Shown here: piece by piece, positions 18,598 through 25,515 of the stretch
Layout: each line of letters starts with the position of its first letter
How positions within the stretch are numbered: the stretch's first letter is position 1
Origin: Galbibacter sp035306585
GTDB taxonomy: Bacteria; Bacteroidota; Bacteroidia; Flavobacteriales; Flavobacteriaceae
Assembly: GCF_035306585.1 (NCBI RefSeq)
Contig: NZ_DATGNU010000021.1
Coordinates: forward strand, 49,226 to 113,225
Length of the DNA: 64,000 nt
Direction: 5' to 3'
The notes under the pieces: model-generated
What the model was told of the DNA's origin: nothing
Databases searched by the model: none
Seen by the model: the letters and a program-made list of their open reading frames with translations, nothing else
Translations under genes and position numbers: made by a program

Positions 18598-19146
18598 ATG
18601 AAGATTACAATTATTTTAGCATCTGTACGAAGCGAACGACAAACGGATAAACTGGCAAAATATATATACAGTAAATTAAAAGAACGTACAGATGTATATT
18701 TATTGGATTTAAGATATGAGGTATTACCCCCATTTGGTTACCCATATCAAAAGGATAATATTATAGAAGAAGTACAAATGCTTTTAGAGGAGTCAGATGG
18801 ATTTATATTTGTGAGTCCTGAGTATCATCAAACCTATTCCGCAGTTTTAAAAAATATGACAGAGTACTATTGGCGCGAATTTAATAAAAAGCCAATTGCT
18901 GTTGCTGCTACATCTGCTGGTAAATTAGGGGGTGTTCAAGCTTCTATACAAATGCAATCTTTAGTATTAGCATTAGGAAGTTATCCTATTCCACAAAGAT
19001 TATTGATATCTGAGGTGCACGATGGATTTGACGAAAATTCGAAACCTTTAAATGTCCACATTGAGAATGATGTAAAGACATTTCTAGATGATTTCATTGA
19101 TTTTTCTACGGCTTTATACAATTATAAAACGAATCTTACTGCATAG
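18598..19146 (+). CDS. NADPH-dependent FMN reductase family protein
   Basis: Flavodoxin-fold oxidoreductase of 182 residues. The N-terminal phosphate-binding segment IILASVRSERQTDKLA (about 4-19) and the flavin-binding SPEYHQTYSAVLKNMTEYY (about 78-96) match the NAD(P)H:FMN/quinone reductase family, which also includes azoreductase-like enzymes. The physiological substrate is unknown. Such genes are commonly controlled by HxlR regulators, and here one is divergent with palindromic operators between them. The 3' neighbour is a broken GlcG/HbpS-like gene. Confidence 0.9.
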   Translation: MKITIILASVRSERQTDKLAKYIYSKLKERTDVYLLDLRYEVLPPFGYPYQKDNIIEEVQMLLEESDGFIFVSPEYHQTYSAVLKNMTEYYWREFNKKPIAVAATSAGKLGGVQASIQMQSLVLALGSYPIPQRLLISEVHDGFDENSKPLNVHIENDVKTFLDDFIDFSTALYNYKTNLTA

Positions 19147-19226
19147 AAATCATAACTTGTTCTTCATTAATAATAAGAAAGATGTGATTTATAAATAAAA
19201 ATAAATTTTAACTAATAACTTTAAAA

Positions 19227-19626
19227 ATGAATATTCCTTAAAATCAAGCCGAAAGTATTATAACAAAAGCCATAGAAGAAAAAATAGATATTTCGGTCGT
19301 TGATGCAGGGGCAAATCGAGCGGCATTTGTTAGAATGGACGGTGTATGGATGGGTAGTGCAGATATTGCCTTCTAAAAAAGCGAAGACGGCCTTTTTTTT
19401 GACATGTCAACGGGACAAATCGGGAAACTTTCCCAGCCAGGAGAGAGCCTCTTTACAACATAGAACATTCCAATGGCGGACTTATTTCATTTCCAGGTGG
19501 GTGTTAATTAAAAACAGTAAAGGTGTAATTATAGGTGCTATCGGAGTCAGTGGTAGTAGCGCAGAAAAGGATCACACAGTTGCAGTGGCAGAATCAAGGC
19601 ACTATAAATATTTAACTTTTGAGTGA
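19227..19626 (+). pseudogene. GlcG/HbpS-like (heme-degrading domain family) gene, broken
   Basis: From the ATG at 19227 the frame gives MNIP-stop-NQAESIITKAIEE, then IDISVVDAGANRAAFVRMDG, SADIAF-stop-KSEDG and FDMSTGQIGKLSQPG. A shifted frame then gives IEHSNGGLISFPGG, and a further shift gives GVIIGAIGVSGSSAEKDHTVAVAES. In this order these match the GlcG/HbpS family (VVDAG, DMPTG, FPGG, GAIGVSG, DH). At least two in-frame stops and two frameshifts make a functional product unlikely. It directly follows the reductase gene, so it may once have been part of the same unit. Confidence 0.85.
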
Positions 19627-19630
19627 CCAG

Positions 19631-20446
19631 TTACCACCAAACGACAAAGAACTTTTCCAAGGTTCCGTTAGGATATTTTATCCAACACAGTGGTGACATT
19701 CTTTGACAGGTGAGCTCGGTTACCTCCTCATAAAAAGAGTGGTAGGTTAACCAATCCACCTGCGGATGGACATCTATTAGCCAATCCCTTTTTGATGGTA
19801 TGTAGAATTTACAATTAGTAAACTGATCAATTTCTGATATATTAACATAAAACCCATATATGCAGGCTTTATTTAATTGCTCAAATTTGATGGAATCCAT
19901 TTTATGAGGGACAAACAATTGTGCTTTAAATAACACCAGTTGTTCTATGTTTTCAGCTTTTAAATGGAGCTCTTCTAAAACTGTTTTAGTATGTGGATTA
20001 AATAGTAGTGGTAGCTGCTTTTCTTTGAGTTTGATAAGTTTCTTTAACAAGGTGTCTTTTCGATTTGGGCCTATCCAGTGCCCAATTTCTGAATCCCTTT
20101 GAGCAACGTCATATAAGTAAAATTTATAAACGACTTCTACATGAATAGGGGTCTTGTTATATTCCAAAATACAGTCTAATTCGCCAATAGTTTGTTTTCC
20201 ATTCTGAATTTGAACATTTTCCAGTAGAATAGAAATTTCTTTAACTGCGCTGAGTTCTGCACTTACAAATTGTTCTACCAATTTTCCAAGGCGTATATTC
20301 TTAGTTGTCCTTCTATTAAAGATGCTTGTCCTTTGCTTGGGTACTTGTAACTGATGTAAGCCGAAAATAGATTTTTTATCCCATAACAAAGGTGTTTGGA
20401 GGTATCCCTGGTATTGTTGCTGTAATTGTCTCGATTTGGTATCCAT
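19631..20446 (-). CDS. DUF1853 family protein, possible PD-(D/E)XK-type fold
   Basis: A 271-residue soluble protein recognised by the DUF1853 pattern: LGKLVEQFVSAEL, then IGELDCILEYNKTPIHVEVVYKFYLYD, then IGPNRKDTLLKKLIKLKEKQLPLLF. The spaced Asp and Glu-Val-Val-Tyr-Lys resemble a PD-(D/E)XK nuclease core, but catalytic activity is only inferred. It is intact although both flanks carry broken genes. It converges with the GlcG-like pseudogene, 4 nt away. No function is established. Confidence 0.8.
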   Translation of the reverse strand: MDTKSRQLQQQYQGYLQTPLLWDKKSIFGLHQLQVPKQRTSIFNRRTTKNIRLGKLVEQFVSAELSAVKEISILLENVQIQNGKQTIGELDCILEYNKTPIHVEVVYKFYLYDVAQRDSEIGHWIGPNRKDTLLKKLIKLKEKQLPLLFNPHTKTVLEELHLKAENIEQLVLFKAQLFVPHKMDSIKFEQLNKACIYGFYVNISEIDQFTNCKFYIPSKRDWLIDVHPQVDWLTYHSFYEEVTELTCQRMSPLCWIKYPNGTLEKFFVVWW

Positions 20447-20555
20447 TAGTACGAATGTACATAATTTGCTAGATGTTTGCCAGTTTTAGGATTCCTGGTA
20501 CTTTAAGCGGACACTTTGGAATAAGTTGGCATTTTAATATTCCATAAATGGCATA

Positions 20556-20802
20556 ATGTTTAAACTAAATCGAATTTTTTACTTGGATAAATATTATAAA
20601 GAACCTGAAGCATCACATTTTAATTCTTATAAAAGTGGTAAGGATAAGTGAGGTTGTTTTTTTACTTTTAGTAGGCGCCATACCGCATACAATTGGGCTC
20701 GTTTTTATGACAAGGCTACAACCGCTTTGAAAAGGGGTGGGTGTAATTATTACTTTTAGATTTATCAGGCATAATATACACTTTCCAAGGGCCAATCGTT
20801 AA
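20556..20802 (+). pseudogene. Probable broken small membrane-protein gene
   Basis: From ATG 20556 a 31-codon frame (FKLNRIFYLDKYYKEPEASHF and on) stops at 20649. The next frame carries a hydrophobic segment (SEVVFLLLVGAIPHTIGLVF, within 20635-20727), a TGA at 20728, and coding-like sequence to TAA at 20800. Together they look like one small membrane protein broken by a frameshift and a stop. Family not recognised. Confidence 0.4.
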
Positions 20803-20963
20803 GGGAAAAAAACTGGTAATTAATAAAAGTTATTTAAGACTTCTACTCACTTTCGTTTTTGGAAGCCGGTCCGTTTTTAAAGAGGGCTAAGGGTTATTAA
20901 TGTGTAGTGAAATTAAAAATTGACATCTTGCGAATGACTCATAAAGCACTCCTATAGAAAAGA

Positions 20964-21424
20964 ATGGCCAAATCTCAACAAACATACAATAAGAGAGAAA
21001 AAGAAAAAAAACAATTAAAAAAAGCGTGAAGACAAAAGAAGGACGATGGCCGCCCGAAAAACTAAATCTAAGGATTCTGATAAAAAAGGAAATCAATTTG
21101 CCTTTGTGGACCACAATGGAAATTTAACAGATACACCACCAGATTCATCACTAAAAGTTGAAGTTGATATTGAAGGCAGTGAGATTAGCGTTCCTAGAAT
21201 ATAAGAAGAACATCTTGAGAAATTTGACCCTTTTCGAAAGGGAACGTTAGCTTTCTTTGATACATCGAAGGGATTTGGTTTTATAATTGATGACTAAGAC
21301 CAAGAGAAATACTTTTAAAAATGTAAGTGGCATTACTGATGAAAATTGATAAAATGATAAGATTACCTTTGAACTTGAAAAAGGACCTAAAGGCCTAGAT
21401 GCCGTCGAGCTTGGGCATCAATAA
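20964..21424 (+). pseudogene. Cold-shock-domain protein gene, broken
   Basis: The start MAKSQQTYNKREKEKKQLKK is typical of a Bacteroidota CSD protein with a basic N-terminus, followed by TGA. A second frame gives FAFVDHNGNLTDTPPDS, then FDPFRKGTLAFFDTSKGFGF and DQEKYF. These are the hydrophobic and RNP-like motifs of a cold-shock domain, but with in-frame TAA and TGA codons. A third frame supplies DKITFELEKGPKGLDAVEL to the end. With this many lesions the gene is dead or is an extensively degraded copy. Confidence 0.85.
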
Positions 21425-21623
21425 TAATTCGAGTGATGGGGACTTCCATAGCGCACCCTGGTTAATTTTTAGCCCTCGAACTCACAAGTCTTATTACCAC
21501 TTAATTTAAGTTACTCGATTATTTTATTTACTTGATCAAAGTTAGCTTATCTACTGTGGTGAGCACAATTAAAATAAAATCATGGTATTCGATTTCGGAT
21601 GAATATATGTAGGATACATAGCC

Positions 21624-21631
21624 TATATTTG
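21624..21631 (+). promoter_or_regulatory. -7 promoter box for the YdjM-like hydrolase gene
   Basis: TATATTTG matches TAnnTTTG exactly and ends 8 nt before the ATG at 21640. Transcription would start within a few bases of the start codon. Confidence 0.6.
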
Positions 21632-21639
21632 TAAAACAT

Positions 21640-22638
21640 ATGGATTCACTCACTCAGATTGTATTAGGAGCAGCCGTTGGAGAAGCTGTTCTGGGAAAGA
21701 AAATTGGTAATAAAGCGATGCTCTATGGGGCGATAGCAGGGACTATACCCGATTTGGACGTATTTGTAAATTCTTTTACTGATACGGTAAGCGCTTTAGA
21801 AATCCATCGAGGGGTCACACACTCTATACTTTTCTCGATATTTTTTGCCCCAATTTTTGGTTGGCTAGTGTCTCGCTTTGAACGCTATAAAAATGTAAAA
21901 GACTGGTCATGGCTATTCTTTTGGTGTTTGCTGACACATCCACTTTTGGACGCTTTTACTACCTGGGGTACACAACTATTTTGGCCCTTAAATATAAGAG
22001 TTGCATTTAAGACTATATTTGTTATCGATCCGCTTTATACGGTACCTTTTATGGTGTTTTTAATTCTAGCAATGTTCCAAAATCGAACTTCGAAAAAGCG
22101 ACGCTTTTATAATAATATGGGTCTTGTATTTAGTACTGGCTATCTGGCCATTACATTGCTCTTGAAATGGTATACATATACAAAATTTGAGGAAGCCTTA
22201 AAGGAGCAAGACATTGCCTATACGCAAATTGATACTAGACCATCGCCTATGAATACCATTTTATGGAGTGCGAATGTGGCTACCGAAGATGCATTTTTAA
22301 TCGGGAGTTACTCCTTATTTGATTCCCAGCCTATTGTTTTTAATTCCTATCCAAAGAACCATGAATTGATAGCTGATTTCGCAGATCACGATAAAATGCG
22401 ACGGATGATTTCCATATCGAAGCAGTGGTATTTAATTACAAAGAAAAACGACGCATTATATTTTAATGATTTACGTTTTGGTTTATTGAGTATGGAGCCT
22501 GATGCGCAAGATTTTGTGTTTCAGTATAAGGTGGAAACTAATACTAATGGTGAGCTTTATTTTACAGAAACTCAAAAGGATAGAGGTGATGCTGAAAAGC
22601 TATTAAAGCAACTATGGGAGCGAATAAAAGGAAATTGA
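21640..22638 (+). CDS. Metal-dependent hydrolase, YdjM/DUF457-type membrane protein
   Basis: A 332-residue protein with an N-terminal DSLTQIVLGAAVGEAVLG signature, DLDVF and HRGVTHSILF (His about 57-62), the conserved metal-ligand pattern of the LexA-induced YdjM/DUF457 membrane hydrolases. About four or five hydrophobic segments span the first 180 residues; the C-terminal 150 are soluble. The substrate of the family is unknown. Its promoter box ends 8 nt before the ATG, so the message may be nearly leaderless. It is intact within a decaying region. Confidence 0.85.
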   Translation: MDSLTQIVLGAAVGEAVLGKKIGNKAMLYGAIAGTIPDLDVFVNSFTDTVSALEIHRGVTHSILFSIFFAPIFGWLVSRFERYKNVKDWSWLFFWCLLTHPLLDAFTTWGTQLFWPLNIRVAFKTIFVIDPLYTVPFMVFLILAMFQNRTSKKRRFYNNMGLVFSTGYLAITLLLKWYTYTKFEEALKEQDIAYTQIDTRPSPMNTILWSANVATEDAFLIGSYSLFDSQPIVFNSYPKNHELIADFADHDKMRRMISISKQWYLITKKNDALYFNDLRFGLLSMEPDAQDFVFQYKVETNTNGELYFTETQKDRGDAEKLLKQLWERIKGN

Positions 22639-22731
22639 GTTATTGTGACTAACAGTCATTTAAAAAAGTGAATTGATCGCTACTGTTAGAAATATATTAT
22701 GAGTGGTTTAAAATAAATTACCTCCACTTCT

Positions 22732-23595
22732 TTATACTTCTGAACTATGGATTTTTTCTCGAACTAAATACCGTTTAAGGATTCTACGGATATCTCTATT
22801 ATCCTCCTTGTAGGATATGAATTCTATAAGTTTCTTTTTAGGGGTGTCGATTGGACAAAATCCAAATCCCTTGTACACACCGTTTTCTATATATACAATA
22901 CCTATTTCACTTTCTCTTCTTCCTGGCAGTTTGCAGAGTTTGGTATCCATCTTTGGGTAATAATCAAAGATAAAGTTGTCAACTCTTTGATTGTATAATT
23001 CTGCGGGTTCTTCATTTATACATGCACCATGGCATGTATGTATTTGATATTGAAAACAAGAAGTAGAGGATTTATAAAGGCCGTTGATTTTTTGACACAG
23101 CTTATAGTTCTCCGTGATCTTATATAACGCATCTTTACCTTCTGCAAGAGAAGTGAAGGTGGTGAGCTCCTCTTTATCTTGATTGATTTTTTGGATATTT
23201 AGACCTTTATATCCATTTATCCAGTTGATATACAGACCATACTGGTATAGCGTACGACGTTGTGCTCTGTTATAAATAGGTTTGTGTTTTTTAATTAGAT
23301 CGGATTCGTAGAGAAGCGCAATGAGTTCACTCCCTGTGATCTCACAGTGGATCCTTTTAGTGAAATGTTGAATTTTAATGGACTTCCTATCCTTGCCACT
23401 GAAATGCTGTTTTACCCTTTTTCGAATATCAATGCTTTTTCCAATGTAAATAAGGCGATCCTCCTTATCGTAAAAATAGTATACTCCAGGGAGGCTCGGA
23501 AGGTCTGATATTTGTGAATTTATACTAATCAAAAATATTTTGGGAATGTAGATTATCTCAATTGCAAAGTTAACTTTTTCCTTTTTAACGACCAT
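22732..23595 (-). CDS. GIY-YIG nuclease domain protein, UvrC/Cho-like
   Basis: A 287-residue protein with a UvrC-type GIY-YIG domain at about residues 33-115: PGVYYFYDKEDRLIYIGKSIDIRKRVKQHF, then GSELIALLYE supplying the conserved Glu, then PIYNRAQRR. The C-terminal half has the Cys-containing CFQYQIHTCHGAC segment. From memory, this arrangement matches the C-terminal part of Bacteroidota proteins in which a DnaQ-like exonuclease precedes GIY-YIG. Here the exonuclease domain is missing and a short 30-residue segment replaces it. Role probably DNA incision or repair. Confidence 0.82.
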   Translation of the reverse strand: MVVKKEKVNFAIEIIYIPKIFLISINSQISDLPSLPGVYYFYDKEDRLIYIGKSIDIRKRVKQHFSGKDRKSIKIQHFTKRIHCEITGSELIALLYESDLIKKHKPIYNRAQRRTLYQYGLYINWINGYKGLNIQKINQDKEELTTFTSLAEGKDALYKITENYKLCQKINGLYKSSTSCFQYQIHTCHGACINEEPAELYNQRVDNFIFDYYPKMDTKLCKLPGRRESEIGIVYIENGVYKGFGFCPIDTPKKKLIEFISYKEDNRDIRRILKRYLVREKIHSSEV

Positions 23596-24371
23596 TGTTG
23601 TTATCCACTACGATCATCCCAATTGGTGATTATTGAGAACGGTAATTGGAATATCTTTCGACTATAAGCTAATCTTGTAGTGTCAGCACAAAGTTTTAAT
23701 CAACCTAGGACAAGTTAAAGCAAATGGGGGGTACTCGATGTGGAAAGCTACTATAGGAACGCTAAGGCTTACAATTATATCACACAAAGCTATCTAAGAT
23801 GCCCAATATTTTTTTAAATTGTTGTCGCTAGATTTAATTTGGTTTATAAAAGAATTAAGGGCCATCACTCTAATCGAAACCTTGATAGCACACGTGCTTG
23901 TTAAAGAACATCTTAAAAGGAAAGTTCGAAAATGGTCAACATTCCATCAACTACGGTTGTTAGTTTTCGTACAAGACCAGTGCTCTTTCTTTAGTTTATT
24001 TTATAATATGGAGAAATCGATACCTTAGAAGCAGAAGTCTGACAGGTTTTCCTTTGGTGAATTTAGATTGAAATACTTAGTAGTACCTAATACCTTTCTT
24101 ATTGGGTAATATTATGTTTTCCGTTAACGGAAAATAACAATTAATAACGATCATTATCAACCAAAAACTACCGAAAAATAACATAGTTGTTACCTCATCC
24201 GAAGATCGATATAGGCAACGTTAATTTTTTGAAAAATAAATTATTTCTTTACCATAACCATATGCTCGGGTTTCCTTTACCAAGGCTTAGGACAGCATAT
24301 TACCTTTAAAGGATGTAAAAATATAGAACCCAGTCCTACGCAAGTACTAACAAAGACTGGTTCGATTATCG
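23596..24371. other. Gene-free stretch with one perfect palindrome
   Basis: No frame gives a recognisable protein. Short coding-like pieces with stops (for example around 23930-24060 on plus) suggest decay but are not identifiable. The clearest feature is the 18-bp palindrome at 24117-24134. Confidence 0.4.
24117..24134. repeat. Perfect 18-bp palindrome
   Basis: TTTTCCGTTAACGGAAAA reads the same on both strands. It could be a regulator site or a worn element end. No adjacent intact promoter is clear. Confidence 0.6.
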
Positions 24372-24536
24372 ATGTCGGAATTACACGATGTTCTTATTAG
24401 GAGTGATCCTGACCATAGCGAGTATGGAGAAGCCATGATTATTCAATGGAATGCCACCGAGGATAGATGGGAGGTTCTTCGCAAAACTATTGATTCTGAA
24501 GGTTATGAGTTTTTAAAAGTTTACACTCACCCCTAA
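24372..24536 (+). CDS. Small hypothetical protein or 3' gene remnant
   Basis: A 54-codon frame (MSELHDVLIRSDPDHSEYGE to LKVYTHP) with strongly coding-like, acidic composition. The frame remains open upstream of the ATG through RLVRLS, so it may be the 3' end of a longer, decayed gene. It runs 24 nt into the 3' end of the convergent PAP2 gene. No family recognised. Confidence 0.4.
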   Translation: MSELHDVLIRSDPDHSEYGEAMIIQWNATEDRWEVLRKTIDSEGYEFLKVYTHP

Positions 24537-25358
24537 TTGTCCCGGAGCGAACTGAAGATTCCAGGTATATTTCTTTTGATTTTGATTGTACTTTTGATCA
24601 TATCGACTGTCTAAATACTTATCAATCGCCTCCACAGTCGCGATACTTATGGCGACACCTACAACCACATCTGTGAGCCAGTGAGCTCCCTCCCATAGTC
24701 TTGAAACCCCAGGGACTAGTCCGACAGCATATAGGCCACCTTTAACCCAAGGACTTTTGAATTGTTTCGCTATAGCATAGGCATTGGTAAAGGCTAGAAT
24801 AGCATGTCCAGAAGGGAATGAGTGGTAGTCCTTATCGGATGAAAAAGGATAAAAACTGTTATAATTATCACCGCTTCGAGGTCGTGCTCTACCCAAGGCA
24901 TATTTACTGGCTTGTTGTAGTAGTCCAGCAGCAGAGGCAGAGGCGATTAAAAGCACTCCAGTTCTTCTTAGTTTTTCATTTTTAAGAGCCAATCCTGTGG
25001 CATATACCCCAGCGGTGAGCATGTAGTTATTCTGTGGACTTCCGTAGTACCAACCGTAATCACGAACTACTTGAGGGATGTCATCTGCTTGATCCATGAA
25101 AAATTCGGTGGTTTGATCGTCAAATAGGTATAAAATTGAAGTGCCCGCCGCTACACCCCCAAATTGCATCCACTGTTTCTTTTTCCAGTGAAACGGTCGA
25201 CTGTATGAATGGATAATCCCCCCAAAAATACTTCCAGTATCATATTTGAGCATTTGCCAGCGGGTGGCATCCTTAGTAGGTGCATTACTGTACTGTGCTC
25301 GAAGCCCAAGTGAGGTTCCAAAGAGCAATATAACCAAGGGTAATAGGAGATTTTTCAT
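24513..25358 (-). CDS. PAP2-superfamily phosphatase
   Basis: A 281-residue protein with a cleavable-looking signal (LLLPLVILLFGTSLGLRAQ). All three phosphatase motifs are present: K-x6-RP (K152 to RP160), PSGH (182-185) and SR-x5-H-x3-D (219-230). Such enzymes remove phosphate from lipid phosphates or pyrophosphates at the periplasmic face; the substrate is not determinable. Several hydrophobic segments lie between the motifs. A LacI-type palindrome sits 110 nt upstream of its start, so it may belong to the neighbouring sugar regulon. Confidence 0.92.
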   Translation of the reverse strand: MKNLLLPLVILLFGTSLGLRAQYSNAPTKDATRWQMLKYDTGSIFGGIIHSYSRPFHWKKKQWMQFGGVAAGTSILYLFDDQTTEFFMDQADDIPQVVRDYGWYYGSPQNNYMLTAGVYATGLALKNEKLRRTGVLLIASASAAGLLQQASKYALGRARPRSGDNYNSFYPFSSDKDYHSFPSGHAILAFTNAYAIAKQFKSPWVKGGLYAVGLVPGVSRLWEGAHWLTDVVVGVAISIATVEAIDKYLDSRYDQKYNQNQKKYTWNLQFAPGQLGVSVNF

Positions 25359-25400
25359 AACCGTTGCGTTGAGACTGCAAATTTAGCAATATTCCTAGAA

Positions 25401-25465
25401 CCCCTTATATTAATTTTCACCAGTCTAAACTGGTTTATAATTGTTTAAAAAAATAATATAAGGGG
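25401..25465. repeat. Nested inverted repeat upstream of the PAP2 gene
   Basis: The outer arms CCCCTTATATTA (25401-25412) and TAATATAAGGGG (25454-25465) are perfect. The inner arms ACCAGT (25419-25424) and ACTGGT (25429-25434) form a second hairpin. It may act as a terminator or cruciform between the esterase gene and the PAP2 gene. Confidence 0.7.
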
Positions 25466-25467
25466 CT

Positions 25468-25487
25468 TATGCAATCGATTGTGTAAA
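25468..25487. promoter_or_regulatory. LacI-type operator candidate, copy B
   Basis: TTATGCAATCGATTGTGTAA has a perfect CAATCGATTG core. It is identical to the operator candidate in front of susC at 15 of 20 positions, with the same symmetry centre. Confidence 0.55.
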
Positions 25488-25515
25488 GTAACTCTTTTCT
25501 AATAAAAATAGTTGT

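Noticed and set aside
19300..19626. Continuous 108-codon frame over the GlcG-like remnant
   Set aside because: Only its last third matches the family; the rest is the wrong frame of the broken gene. It is an accident of the frameshifts, not a real protein.
23819..24028. 69-codon frame in the gap between the GIY-YIG and PAP2 genes
   Set aside because: Composition and start are poor and nothing is recognisable; left as part of a gene-free stretch.
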